In this document: piece by piece, positions 7,926 to 16,086 of the stretch
Numbering within the stretch: the stretch's first letter is position 1
How the letters are laid out: each line of letters starts with the position of its first letter
DNA from: UBA11098 sp041671525
GTDB lineage: Bacteria; Patescibacteriota; Minisyncoccia; Moranbacterales; UBA2206
NCBI GenBank assembly: GCA_041671525.1
Contig: JBAZBJ010000003.1
Span: 37,211-101,210 of the forward strand
Length of the DNA stretch: 64,000 nucleotides
Direction of reading: 5' to 3'
The notes under the pieces: generated by a model
Told to the model about the DNA's origin: nothing
Database searches by the model: none
What the model saw: only the letters and a program-made list of their open reading frames with translations
Translations under genes and position numbers: made by a program

Positions 7926-9590
7926 CTAAAAATCCAACAATTTTTTGAAATCAGTCTGCATGATTTCCGCTTGATTACTTTCCTTACTCTTGGCCAATTT
8001 TCTAAGTTTATTTTTTATTTCCTTAACTCTTTTTTCCGCCTCTTCCAAGGGCTCATCTTTTGTGGAATATAAATCTTCGGAAACCAATTCTTGCAAAACC
8101 CTTAAACCATCCCTGATTTCATTAATTTTGCTAATTTGTTCTTCACTTAAATCTTTTATTTGCGAAATATCCTCATTTTCATCGCCAGCAATTAGCCGCA
8201 TCAAAAATTTATTGCGCGTGTTGTCCGTTAGCCTTTCAAGAAAATCCAAAATGTGATAATAACGTATTTTAACTTTATTATCTTCAAACTCCACTTCCTC
8301 ATTTTCAATTTTTGGACCATTTAAGCATAGGAAAATAACTTCTCCACCTTGGGGATATTCCTTACTTATAATTTTTGAATAATTTCTTCTATCTTTCTCA
8401 ATGTTCCCAGAGATGGTTTGTAATTTAACATCGATAATTAATGCTTTTTTATCTCCTTCAAAAAATAGATCTGGTTTTCTGCGATTAAAATTTTTTTCGA
8501 TATATAAATTTTTATTGTTAGCGATTTTCAATATATTTTCGATTGAATATTGCAAGGCTAGCCCTTTATTGAAATAGATGCTTTCAATTTTCTCAGGAAA
8601 TAACATCTTCATCATTTTGTGATATTTTGTTTCATCATCTCCAGATTCCTTTTTAACAAAGCTCTTGAATGCGATATAAAACGAATTTGCACCATTTTCA
8701 ATATATTCCTTGTCTCTGAATATTCTATTAATGGATACGTTGTGCCATTCTGGATGTTGATCCCATTCTAATTTATAGTCATCAAATATGTAGTCCTTGC
8801 GATATATTAATTTTGGTGGAAAAAAATGTTCAATAATTTCCTTGCGTCTTTTCTCGTCTCCACCTGATTCCCTTTCGGCAAAATCAAACAATGCATTATA
8901 AAACGATCTTCCTCCATCTTTAATAATTTTCTTATCCTTTGTTATTTTGTGAGTAGAAATTCCATGCCATTCCGGATGTTGATTCCATTCTTTGATATAA
9001 TCGTTAAATGTGTACTCTTTGCGCTCCACATACCTAGGTGGAAAAAAATGTTCAATAATTTCCTTGCGTCTTTTCTCGTCTCCACCTGATTTTCCTTTAG
9101 CAAAAGAAGCAAGCGCCACATAAAAAGATTTTCCACCGTTCTCAATATTTTTATTGTCCGTTCTTATTTGATTGATGGATATTTCATGCCATTCCGGATG
9201 TTGATTCCATTCTTTGACATAATCACTAAGCCTGTAGCTTTTACGCTCTACATATCTAGATGGAAAAAAACGCTCAATAATTTCCTTACGTTTTTTTTCA
9301 TCTCCGCCTGATTCTTTTTTAGCAAAAGAAAGCAATTCCCTATAAAATAACCCCCCGACATCTTTAATTTCTTCCTTTTTTTGTATTTCATGAGTAGATA
9401 GCCCGTGCCACTCAGGATGCTCTTCCCATTCCCTTTCAAAGTCAGTAGATTTGTAATTTTTTTTATTTATTCTCTGGTTTGATTTTTCTTCAAATTCTAC
9501 TGAATTATTTTCTTTTTCCCCATTTTTAATCTCCGGGCTTCCGTTTGCCCTTAGCGGTTGCGGAAAACTAGGTCTAGCTTCGTTAAACAT
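7926..9590 (-). CDS. Protein with four HPEWH tandem repeats and a C-terminal nuclease-like domain
   Basis: 554 residues, no family recognised. Four tandem repeats of 73-74 residues cover about residues 48-340. Each has EW..HPEWH (HPEWH at 58, 131, 205, 279), a central FY/SFY..L..FA segment, SGGDE-K-RKEII and FFP. After them, residues 372-400 read KPDLFF then ALIIDVKLQT, the PD...(D/E)xK pattern of restriction-endonuclease-fold proteins. The C-terminus is a charged coiled-coil-like tail. The gene is clearly more AT-rich than its neighbours, suggesting acquisition. A repeat array that binds nucleic acid plus a nuclease domain is a reasonable guess, not shown. Confidence 0.75.
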   Translation of the reverse strand: MFNEARPSFPQPLRANGSPEIKNGEKENNSVEFEEKSNQRINKKNYKSTDFEREWEEHPEWHGLSTHEIQKKEEIKDVGGLFYRELLSFAKKESGGDEKKRKEIIERFFPSRYVERKSYRLSDYVKEWNQHPEWHEISINQIRTDNKNIENGGKSFYVALASFAKGKSGGDEKRRKEIIEHFFPPRYVERKEYTFNDYIKEWNQHPEWHGISTHKITKDKKIIKDGGRSFYNALFDFAERESGGDEKRRKEIIEHFFPPKLIYRKDYIFDDYKLEWDQHPEWHNVSINRIFRDKEYIENGANSFYIAFKSFVKKESGDDETKYHKMMKMLFPEKIESIYFNKGLALQYSIENILKIANNKNLYIEKNFNRRKPDLFFEGDKKALIIDVKLQTISGNIEKDRRNYSKIISKEYPQGGEVIFLCLNGPKIENEEVEFEDNKVKIRYYHILDFLERLTDNTRNKFLMRLIAGDENEDISQIKDLSEEQISKINEIRDGLRVLQELVSEDLYSTKDEPLEEAEKRVKEIKNKLRKLAKSKESNQAEIMQTDFKKLLDF

Positions 9591-9647
9591 ATCCTGATTT
9601 TTACATTTTTACCTTCCTATTGTACCAATTCCCAGACAAAAACCCAA

Positions 9648-9680
9648 ATAAAAAAAGAGGCTAGCATGTGCCAGCCCCTT
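9648..9680 (-). terminator. Intrinsic terminator overlapping the end of an orphan gene
   Basis: On the minus strand GGGGCTGGC and GCTAGCCTC form a hairpin followed by TTTTTTTATT. The stop codon of the 9661-10014 gene lies in the 3' arm. Confidence 0.8.
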
Positions 9681-10014
9681 TTGCCTTCTTTTCTAGGATC
9701 TCCTTCAGATCCTGCATTGCCCGCACGGTTTTGCGGGAAGGATTTCTTCTCTTGTAGAGGTCCCATTCCTGCAATGGACCCTTATTAACTATTCGGAAAA
9801 CTTTGAACTTGAAGGGGAACGCCTTCTTGTTCTTCTGCAGAAAAGAAACAAACTCGAATTTTACTTCCCAGACATTGTGCTCCTTGCCTTTGTTGTCCTT
9901 GAGAATCATCTGATTCTCCGCTGTCCCCTCGCCTCTCTTGGCAAGTTCTACAGCCAATGCCTCATTGGTGAAAGCATCACCTTCAATAAACCACCGCGTT
10001 AATTTTCCTTTCAC
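9661..10014 (-). CDS. Orphan gene product, 117 residues
   Basis: No family recognised. The start is GTG at 10012-10014, chosen because a perfect AGGAGG lies 7 nt upstream and no ATG is suitably placed. The protein is mixed alpha/beta in character, with W..KF.F.SFL and a basic C-terminus (RRNPSRK, then a KKAKG tail). Its unit is self-contained: consensus promoter (10094-10122), an RNA leader with two small hairpins (10037-10053 and 10071-10091), the gene and a terminator. It is one of a set of orphan units of the same build in this window. Confidence 0.7.
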   Translation of the reverse strand: MKGKLTRWFIEGDAFTNEALAVELAKRGEGTAENQMILKDNKGKEHNVWEVKFEFVSFLQKNKKAFPFKFKVFRIVNKGPLQEWDLYKRRNPSRKTVRAMQDLKEILEKKAKGAGTC

Positions 10015-10093
10015 GAATTTATCCTCCTATTTTGATTGGCCTTGAAAAAGGCCATAATTTATAATAAAAAACAATCCTCAACTGTGATTGTTC

Positions 10094-10122
10094 ATTATAC
10101 TCCTATTTAACAATTTTGTCAA
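10094..10122 (-). promoter_or_regulatory. Consensus sigma70-type promoter
   Basis: TTGACA, 17-nt spacer, TATAAT on the minus strand. The -10 box is preceded by AGG and followed by ACAATCACAGT, shared with the promoter at 16719-16747 and in part with 31365-31393. Confidence 0.85.
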
Positions 10123-10132
10123 TGCCCAAACA

Positions 10133-11434
10133 TTACACCTCCCCCACCGGGATTTTTTTCCATTCGTCGTTTTGGCGACACAGGAGTTCGTCGGCTTTGA
10201 GTGAAGTCGCCATGATTTCTTCGACGACTTTTTCCATGCGCATGCCTTGAGAACCTTTGACGAGGATCAAATCATCCGCCTGGACAATTTCTTGCAATTT
10301 TCGGCCGGCCTCCAGCGAATTTTTGAAGGAAAAAATATTTTCTTTGGGAAAATTATTTTTCAGCAGTTCTTCCGCTGCAAACTGCATCCGCGTCCCGACC
10401 GCAAAAAAAAGATTGCCCTTACTTTCCAAAAACTTTTTAGCCACACTGCGATGGCCCCTTTCCGTTTCCGTTCCCAGCTCCAGCATGTCGCCCATGACCG
10501 CGATTTTGCGTTTAGCGGAAATTTCGCCCAACACGCTGAGCGCCGCCACTGCGGACGTCGGCGAAGAATTGTAGCTGTCATCGATGATTAAAGAATTTTT
10601 TATGCCGGGCAGCAGATTCATGCGCCCGCAAGGCGGTACAAAATTTTTGAGCGCCGCAGCAATTTCCACCAGATTAAGGCCGAACCACACACCGGTTGCC
10701 GCCGCGACCAACGCCGAATAGATCTGATGCTTCGCCAACACCGAGTCCAACCGCACCGGGATAGTCGTGCCCTTGTAATTCAATTTGAAACTCAATCCCT
10801 TGATTTCTTTTCCGCTTTCATCCGCATAGACAAAAGCCGGGTCAGTCGCGCGCATCTCCGCTTCAGCGACAAAGCCGATAGTTGTAAGTTCGGCTTTCAG
10901 CTGCTCACTCATCTTTGCCACATGGGGATTATCAATATTCAGGATTGCCAGATTTTTTTCAAGCAACTTTCTAATCAGAGTGCCTTTTTCTCGGCCGACA
11001 TCTTCCACGTTTTTGAAAAATTCGATGTGGCTCAGTGACACATCAGTCACAATCCCAACATCCGATCGGATAAAACTTGTCAGATATTCAATATCGCCCG
11101 GACGATCCGCACCCATCTCCAAGATCAAAATTTCCGGATACTCTATCGGCAGCACCATAACCACGATCCACTTCAAAAAAACTCCCATCCAGCCAAAAAG
11201 CGAACTATTGCCACTGCTTGCACCGATGATTGTGAGCGGAATGCCGATTTCGTTGTTGTAATTTTTTTCGTTCCGCCTGACGCGATATTGACTTCCCAGC
11301 ACGGCAAAAATTGCCTCCTTGGTCGAGGTTTTGCCGACCGAGCCGGTCACACTGACAATCTTGGGATTATATTTTTTCAACACCCAGATCGCCATCGTTC
11401 GGAGTATTTTTTGTAATATTTTCAATCTTGACAT
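10133..11434 (-). CDS. murF: UDP-N-acetylmuramoyl-tripeptide--D-alanyl-D-alanine ligase
   Basis: 433 residues. The ATP loop GSVGKTST is at 31-38, followed by EMGADRPGDI and LSHIEFF, and the MurF-specific DDSYNSSP. It adds D-Ala-D-Ala to the UDP-MurNAc-tripeptide in the cytosol. It is the last gene of the mraZ-rsmH-ftsL-ftsI-murF cluster and starts 6 nt after ftsI. There is an N-terminal hydrophobic stretch (ILRTMAIWVL), but the protein should be soluble. Confidence 0.93.
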   Translation of the reverse strand: MSRLKILQKILRTMAIWVLKKYNPKIVSVTGSVGKTSTKEAIFAVLGSQYRVRRNEKNYNNEIGIPLTIIGASSGNSSLFGWMGVFLKWIVVMVLPIEYPEILILEMGADRPGDIEYLTSFIRSDVGIVTDVSLSHIEFFKNVEDVGREKGTLIRKLLEKNLAILNIDNPHVAKMSEQLKAELTTIGFVAEAEMRATDPAFVYADESGKEIKGLSFKLNYKGTTIPVRLDSVLAKHQIYSALVAAATGVWFGLNLVEIAAALKNFVPPCGRMNLLPGIKNSLIIDDSYNSSPTSAVAALSVLGEISAKRKIAVMGDMLELGTETERGHRSVAKKFLESKGNLFFAVGTRMQFAAEELLKNNFPKENIFSFKNSLEAGRKLQEIVQADDLILVKGSQGMRMEKVVEEIMATSLKADELLCRQNDEWKKIPVGEV

Positions 11435-11440
11435 ATATAT

Positions 11441-13360
11441 TTAGTCTTCCTTCTTTTTATCTTTTTGCAGATCCGCTGGCGCGGCAGTCAACACCACATC
11501 ATCCGTCTTTTCTTTCGCTTTCTTGATGAAATAACTGTTCAGATTGTGCGTCGCGTTAAATTTATCCAGATCGACCTGCGTATATTTTTCCGTCGGTTCG
11601 ATATTATAATAATCCAACAAAAATTTCATGAGTTCCCCGAAGGCCGGCGCGGCGCTCGATTCGGCCCACTGGACAGTGCGCGGATTGTTCACCCGCACCA
11701 AAATTGTGAAGCGCGGATCATTCGTCGGGGCGAAACCGGCGAAGGAGCCGATGTTCGTGCCCTGCTCATAGCCTCTGCTGTCCGTGCTGGCCACCTGCGC
11801 CGTGCCGGTCTTGCCGGAAATCAGATATCCCGGCACCCCGGCCTGCTTCCCGTGCCCGTTGATCACCACGCTCTGCAGCATCTGTCCCAACAGAATTGCG
11901 GCTTTTTCCGAAATCACTCGCCGCACCTCTTGCGGTTCCACCGTTTCCCCATTGCCGTCCGGATGAACTATCCTATCAACAATTTGCGGTTTCATCAACA
12001 CACCCCCATTGGCAATCGCATTATAGGCGGCCGCCAACTGGATCGGCGTGACCGTAATGCCCTGCCCAAACGACGCGGTAAAAAATTGGATATCACTCTT
12101 TAAATTTTTCAGATTATTGATGTTGCCACCAGCTTCTCCAACTATATCCGCGCCGGTTAATTCTCCAAACCCAAATCTTCGCACATAATCCGCAAAATTT
12201 TTATTCCCCACCAGCTTCTCCACGTAAATGACCCCCGTGTTCAAAGATTTTTCCAAAACCTCGGTCATTGTCTGCACACCATTGGCTTTGAGATCGGAAT
12301 TTTTGATCGTGTAGCCGGCTTCTTTGACCGAACCCGTGTCAGAATAAGTTGTGTCCGGATTAACCATCCCACTGTCCAGCCCGGCGGCCATCGTAATGGC
12401 CTTGAAAACACTGCCGCTTTCATAGGCCTCGCTCACCGTCGTGTTGCGATAGACTGCAATATCCTCAACTTCCGTATAATTGTTCGGATCAAAAGTGGGA
12501 TAATTGGCCATGCTCAGAATGCGCCCGGTCCGCGGCTCCATCACGATGATCGAACCGCTATCCGCCTCGTTTTTTTCCACCGCCGCCTTTAGCAATTTCT
12601 CTGTTTCATACTGCACCGTGTGATCAATTGTCAAAACAATGTTGTCTCCATCTCGCGCTTGGAGCAATCCCTTGCCTCCCGCGAACACACCCGTGCCGGC
12701 CGCATCGCGCTTCTGCGTGATCTGCCCGTCCGCGCCTTTCAATTTTGTTTCAAAATAGGCTTCCGCGCCGTAGCGACCACCAAAATCTTTGTCACGCCAA
12801 CCCACAAAGCCCAAAACATTGGCCGCCAACTCGCCCGATGGATAATAACGAAAACTTTCATCCGCCAGGTGAATGCCGCTCAATTTTGCGTCGTTTATTT
12901 TCTGGATTTCTTCCTCGCTCAACCGGTGCTTGAGCACCTCATACATATCCTCCGGCTGGTTGAATTTTTCTTCCAATTCCGCTCGATCCGCTTGCAGCAC
13001 CTCGGCAACCACTCGCGCAGTCTCATTGGGATTTTCAATTTCTTTGGGCACGGCATAAGCCATCTTTGTATTTTGATTGACCGCGGCCGGATACAAACCA
13101 TCTTTGTCTTTCAGAAATATTTCGCCGCGTGTCGGTATCAAATTTTTGAACAATGTATGCTGTCCCTCCGCCAGCGCGCGATAGGCATCATAGGAAAAAA
13201 TCTGCAAAAAATACAACCTCGTGATTACCGCGATCACGACCACAAAAATGAAAAAAACCAGAACGGATATTCTGTGTTTGGATCCATGGAAACCTTCGCC
13301 GCCCTTGATGGCGCAGCGGCTGCCCACCTTAAAATTTTTCTGCTTGATTCCGCTAACCAT
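11441..13360 (-). CDS. ftsI: Penicillin-binding protein, FtsI/PBP2 type transpeptidase
   Basis: 639 residues. One membrane anchor lies at about 30-52, the dimerisation domain follows, and the transpeptidase domain carries the active-site set SVFK (Ser317), SLN (372-374) and KTGT (517-520). It crosslinks septal peptidoglycan. It lies between ftsL (15-nt gap) and murF (6-nt gap), the standard division-cluster order. The C-terminus has a short charged tail rich in Lys, Asp and Glu. Confidence 0.94.
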   Translation of the reverse strand: MVSGIKQKNFKVGSRCAIKGGEGFHGSKHRISVLVFFIFVVVIAVITRLYFLQIFSYDAYRALAEGQHTLFKNLIPTRGEIFLKDKDGLYPAAVNQNTKMAYAVPKEIENPNETARVVAEVLQADRAELEEKFNQPEDMYEVLKHRLSEEEIQKINDAKLSGIHLADESFRYYPSGELAANVLGFVGWRDKDFGGRYGAEAYFETKLKGADGQITQKRDAAGTGVFAGGKGLLQARDGDNIVLTIDHTVQYETEKLLKAAVEKNEADSGSIIVMEPRTGRILSMANYPTFDPNNYTEVEDIAVYRNTTVSEAYESGSVFKAITMAAGLDSGMVNPDTTYSDTGSVKEAGYTIKNSDLKANGVQTMTEVLEKSLNTGVIYVEKLVGNKNFADYVRRFGFGELTGADIVGEAGGNINNLKNLKSDIQFFTASFGQGITVTPIQLAAAYNAIANGGVLMKPQIVDRIVHPDGNGETVEPQEVRRVISEKAAILLGQMLQSVVINGHGKQAGVPGYLISGKTGTAQVASTDSRGYEQGTNIGSFAGFAPTNDPRFTILVRVNNPRTVQWAESSAAPAFGELMKFLLDYYNIEPTEKYTQVDLDKFNATHNLNSYFIKKAKEKTDDVVLTAAPADLQKDKKKED

Positions 13361-13375
13361 TTTTATGAGCCTATC

Positions 13376-13810
13376 TTATTTCATTGCCACCGGCCCCTTC
13401 ATTTCGACATAAGTCACGTTCGTTGCATTGACCAAATTCAGATTCTCCGTATTTTTTTCGATATTATACATCGAACGTGATTCCACTTCCCGAATTTTCA
13501 GTTTTTGATTCTCTTTTTCCAGATCTTGGATCCGGCTTTCGATCGCTTTGACTTCATAACCCTTGATGGAAATATTGTTGACCTGATACAGATACAACGC
13601 GCCGGCGAAAATCAAGCCGCCCACCATGACAAAAACCATACCGTTGAGACTGACTTTACCGTCACTCACTGCGCGCGCCTTGGATCGCTTCAACACAAAA
13701 CTACTGCTCGCAACCGCAGTGCCGCGCTTCACAGCAAAATTATTTCCCCCGCCTGCCTTGCTATGCAAAGCATTGCGGGCAGGCCAATTTCTGGATAAAA
13801 CTACTGACAT
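13376..13810 (-). CDS. ftsL: FtsL-like division protein
   Basis: 144 residues: a basic cytoplasmic N-terminus, one membrane span (about 58-75), then a leucine-zipper-like periplasmic helix (IQDLEKENQKLKIREVE). Assigned by this topology and by position between rsmH and ftsI, since FtsL sequences diverge strongly. It is thought to recruit FtsI. Residues about 9-21 are encoded by an inverted repeat (13754-13785), so the N-terminal arm is partly repeat-derived, and the true start may lie further in. Confidence 0.75.
   Translation of the reverse strand: MSVVLSRNWPARNALHSKAGGGNNFAVKRGTAVASSSFVLKRSKARAVSDGKVSLNGMVFVMVGGLIFAGALYLYQVNNISIKGYEVKAIESRIQDLEKENQKLKIREVESRSMYNIEKNTENLNLVNATNVTYVEMKGPVAMK
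13754..13785. repeat. CCTGCC-type inverted repeat inside ftsL
   Basis: CCTGCC and GGCAGG ends enclose an inner ATGC/GCAT pair. It is read in frame as part of the FtsL N-terminus (WPARNALHSKAGG). The same CCTGCC...GGCAGG frame occurs inside rsmH at 14575-14594. Confidence 0.65.
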
Positions 13811-13861
13811 TTATTTTCAGTTCCCCCTGAAAATTTTTGTTTATTTATTTTTGTTTGTCTC

Positions 13862-14818
13862 CTACACTTTTTCGCAGATCCGCAATTTTGCGCTCCGGGC
13901 GCGCGGATTTCCCAGTATCTCAGCGTCGCTGGGCGTGATCGGTTTTTTGGTGATCACTTTCATTTTCGCGACGTGGTCACATTGACACTTCGGAAAACTT
14001 GGCGGGCAAATGCATCCCCTTGCATTCTCCCTAAATATATTTTTAACAATTCTATCTTCGAGTGAATGGAATGAGATGATGGCCAATCGTCCGCCCGCAC
14101 TCAGTTTTTCCATCGCCGCCGGAATGAATTTTTCCAGATTTTTGAGCTCCTGATTAACCTCGATCCGCAGCGCCTGAAATGTTCGGGTTGCAAAATGGGT
14201 TTTGGCATGCTTGTATTTTTCCGGAACTGCCTGACTGATTGCTTCGACTAATTCAAATGTGGTCTCAATCGCTTTTGCCTTTCGCAATTCAACAATTTTT
14301 CTCGCAATGCTGTTGGCAAACCTTTCTTCTCCATAATTTTTAATGATTCTTCCCAAATCCGCCTGGCTGTATTCATTCACGATTTTCTGCGCGGTCAATT
14401 TTCCATCTTTATCGAGTCGCATGTCCAGCTCCGCGTCTTGCAAAAAACTCATGCCATAACTTGCATCTTCCAACTGGATCGAGGAATAACCGAGATCAGC
14501 TAAAATACCATCCACAGAGTTGATCCCCTGTGCCCCCAATATTTCTCCAAGGTTGGAGAAATTGTCTTTTACTACCTGCCTGCCGATAGGCAGGAAATCA
14601 GAATTACCAATTTTTGACTCCAAATATTTTTTGAAGTCCTCGACTGCCGCGGCGTCTTGATCAATCGCGATCAGTCTGCCACTTTCACCGATTATTTTTA
14701 GGATCGCATTGCTGTGTCCGCCTCCCCCCAAGGTGGCGTCCACAGCAACCGATCCAACTTTCAAATTGAGACCCGCAACACTTTCATTCAACAATACTGA
14801 TTTGTGACTGACTTTCAT
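13862..14818 (-). CDS. rsmH: 16S rRNA (cytosine-1402-N4)-methyltransferase
   Basis: 318 residues. Family motifs: DATLGGGGHS near the N-terminus, DLGYSSIQLED, RTFQALRIEVN and FHSLEDRIVK. It methylates C1402 of 16S rRNA with SAM. It is second in the division cluster after mraZ (16-nt gap). An insertion-like segment LPIGRQV, within about residues 76-86, is encoded by a CCTGCC palindrome, so it carries a short repeat-derived loop compared with other RsmH proteins. Confidence 0.94.
   Translation of the reverse strand: MKVSHKSVLLNESVAGLNLKVGSVAVDATLGGGGHSNAILKIIGESGRLIAIDQDAAAVEDFKKYLESKIGNSDFLPIGRQVVKDNFSNLGEILGAQGINSVDGILADLGYSSIQLEDASYGMSFLQDAELDMRLDKDGKLTAQKIVNEYSQADLGRIIKNYGEERFANSIARKIVELRKAKAIETTFELVEAISQAVPEKYKHAKTHFATRTFQALRIEVNQELKNLEKFIPAAMEKLSAGGRLAIISFHSLEDRIVKNIFRENARGCICPPSFPKCQCDHVAKMKVITKKPITPSDAEILGNPRARSAKLRICEKV
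14575..14594. repeat. CCTGCC palindrome inside rsmH
   Basis: CCTGCCTGCCGATAGGCAGG, with nested arms CTGCC/GGCAG. It is translated in frame as LPIGRQ on the minus strand and leaves the gene open. Confidence 0.8.
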
Positions 14819-14834
14819 GTAAATTTCTAATTGC

Positions 14835-15269
14835 CTAATAAACCCCTAGCTTGCCCAACTGCTCTGCGATTTTATCCGTGTTCTTCTCCGCGCTCTTCTT
14901 ATAATCCGCCCAGCGCTTTTCATCCCAAATTTCCAGCCGATTGTACACACCGGCCACCGTCACGTTCTTGCGAAGCCCCGCGTAATCCTTCAGATAATCC
15001 GGAATCAAAATTCGTCCTTGTTTGTCCACGTCCACGTCCACCGCACCAGCGAGTTGCAACCGGATGAAACTGCGCGTTGCCGCTTCGCCCACCGGCAGTG
15101 TCCCAAGCTTCCCCGCCAATTCTTCCCAGACTTTCATGGGATAGACAAACAAACATTTGTCCAAACCGCGCGTGACCACCAACTTGTTCTTGAGTTCCAC
15201 GCGAAATTTGCTTGGCACCGCCAATCTTTTTTTCGGATCAATGGAATGTTGATATTCGCCGATGAACAT
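14835..15269 (-). CDS. mraZ: Transcriptional regulator MraZ
   Basis: 144 residues from ATG at 15269. The frame stays open to a GTG at 15341, but that codon lies within the operator, and the family normally begins MF.GEY as here (MFIGEYQHSIDPKKR). Two SpoVT-AbrB-like halves are visible: DPKKRLAVPSKFR and DKQGRILIP. MraZ binds DNA upstream of its own gene and controls the division cluster. A readable operator (15338-15356) lies 69 nt upstream of this start. Confidence 0.9.
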   Translation of the reverse strand: MFIGEYQHSIDPKKRLAVPSKFRVELKNKLVVTRGLDKCLFVYPMKVWEELAGKLGTLPVGEAATRSFIRLQLAGAVDVDVDKQGRILIPDYLKDYAGLRKNVTVAGVYNRLEIWDEKRWADYKKSAEKNTDKIAEQLGKLGVY

Positions 15270-15337
15270 AAAGTAAAGGCGAGGGACTGAAATTGTTAAT
15301 GAATCCAGCGCACCAAAAACTTTGGCGCGTAGATTTA

Positions 15338-15356
15338 CCACTTTCCCCCACTTTCA
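15338..15356 (-). promoter_or_regulatory. Probable MraZ operator
   Basis: On the minus strand two copies of AAAGTGG follow each other at a 10-nt period, one helical turn. This matches the known MraZ box type (short GTGG-containing direct repeats). It lies between the promoter and mraZ. Confidence 0.75.
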
Positions 15357-15370
15357 TAAACTACCTCTCT

Positions 15371-15399
15371 ATTTTACTCCACCACACTACAAGCGTCAA
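15371..15399 (-). promoter_or_regulatory. Promoter of the division/wall cluster
   Basis: TTGACG, 17-nt spacer, TAAAAT. Transcription would start close to the MraZ repeats. Confidence 0.75.
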
Positions 15400-15464
15400 C
15401 ACTTTCTAAATATGCAAAATACCGCCATTTTCTGGCAGTTTCGCAAAAGTTATCCACAGGCTTC

Positions 15465-15502
15465 AAAAAAAATGGGTCGATCAGCCTTAGCTAACCGCCC
15501 AT
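15465..15502 (-). terminator. Probable terminator after the 71-residue orphan gene
   Basis: ATGGG and CCCAT arms enclose an inner TTAGCTAA palindrome. On the minus strand TTTTTTTTG follows. Confidence 0.55.
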
Positions 15503-15517
15503 ATAACATAATGCCTC

Positions 15518-15733
15518 TTAGAGTTCATTGAGCTCTCTCAGGAATTCCTCGAGCTCGACCTCCCCTTTTCCCACAAGCCTGAAGGCCTCCTTGAACGTAT
15601 GTGTTGACCTAACGCAACACTCTTTTCCCCCAACCTCGACGCAAAGATATTTATTGATAATCTCTGCTGCCGATGATCCCTTGATTGCGCCCGCCGTAAG
15701 GAGGGTCGTATCCTCCGTGATGCTTTGTCCCAT
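15518..15733 (-). CDS. Orphan gene product, 71 residues
   Basis: No family recognised. The ATG (15731-15733) is preceded by GGAGGT at a 6-nt spacing. The protein has an adjacent Cys pair (KECCVRSTH) and an acidic C-terminal helix (EVELEEFLRELNEL). It has its own likely promoter (15793-15821) and terminator (15465-15502), like the other orphan units. Function unknown. Confidence 0.65.
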   Translation of the reverse strand: MGQSITEDTTLLTAGAIKGSSAAEIINKYLCVEVGGKECCVRSTHTFKEAFRLVGKGEVELEEFLRELNEL

Positions 15734-15792
15734 TGTATACCTCCGGAATATTTTATTTTTACGTCAAATGCGCACGTTTGCGAATTCAGATC

Positions 15793-15821
15793 AGCGTAAC
15801 AAAAAAGGCCTGAAAAGTCAA
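15793..15821 (-). promoter_or_regulatory. Candidate promoter for the 71-residue orphan gene
   Basis: TTGACT, 17-nt spacer, TACGCT on the minus strand. The -35 box is good and the -10 box keeps only the most conserved positions. Confidence 0.5.
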
Positions 15822-15837
15822 GCCCCGAACTACCAAC

Positions 15838-15914
15838 ATTCTCACATTCTCGAGAATGTGAGAATATCATTAATTGTTTTAAAAAAATGACATTCTGGCT
15901 TTCTGCAGAATGTC
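15838..15914. repeat. Two adjacent palindromes in a gene-free stretch
   Basis: 15838-15865 is a perfect 28-bp palindrome centred on CTCGAG (arm ATTCTCACATTCTC). 15889-15914 is a hairpin with 9-bp arms, GACATTCTG and CAGAATGTC. Both share the word ACATTCT. The rest of the gap (15734-16086) holds a TTAATACGTATTAA palindrome near 15940, a direct repeat copy (15968-16012) and a terminator. No gene is visible. Confidence 0.8.
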
Positions 15915-15967
15915 GGAATGTTATGCAAGTACTTTAATACGTATTAAGGTATGTATTAAATTCCGAA

Positions 15968-16012
15968 GGCCAGGGCGTTTCCTTTGATAAATTTTTTAGT
16001 CCAGGTGAAATC
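15968..16012. repeat. Left copy of an imperfect direct repeat flanking an orphan gene
   Basis: GGCGTTTCCTTTGATAAATT and the following TTTTAGTCC.GGTGA.ATC are matched, with a few changes, by 16750-16794 on the other side of the 16087-16653 gene and its promoter. Confidence 0.7.
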
Positions 16013-16030
16013 TAAAATATATTTTTGAAT

Positions 16031-16068
16031 AAAAAAAATCAGCGGGTAATGTTTTCACACCCGCTGAT
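16031..16068 (-). terminator. Intrinsic terminator of the 16087-16653 gene
   Basis: ATCAGCGGGT and ACCCGCTGAT form a 10-bp stem. On the minus strand TTTTTTTTATT follows. Confidence 0.88.
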
Positions 16069-16086
16069 AATTTTGTGACAGTATCA

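Noticed and set aside
7926..9590. CRISPR-like array from regularly spaced repeats
   Set aside because: The period is 73-74 codons and the repeats are protein repeats within one open frame, not direct DNA repeats with unique spacers. No Cas genes are present.
14835..15341. Longer MraZ starting at GTG 15341
   Set aside because: The extra 24 residues are not MraZ-like, and the codon lies in the operator next to the promoter.
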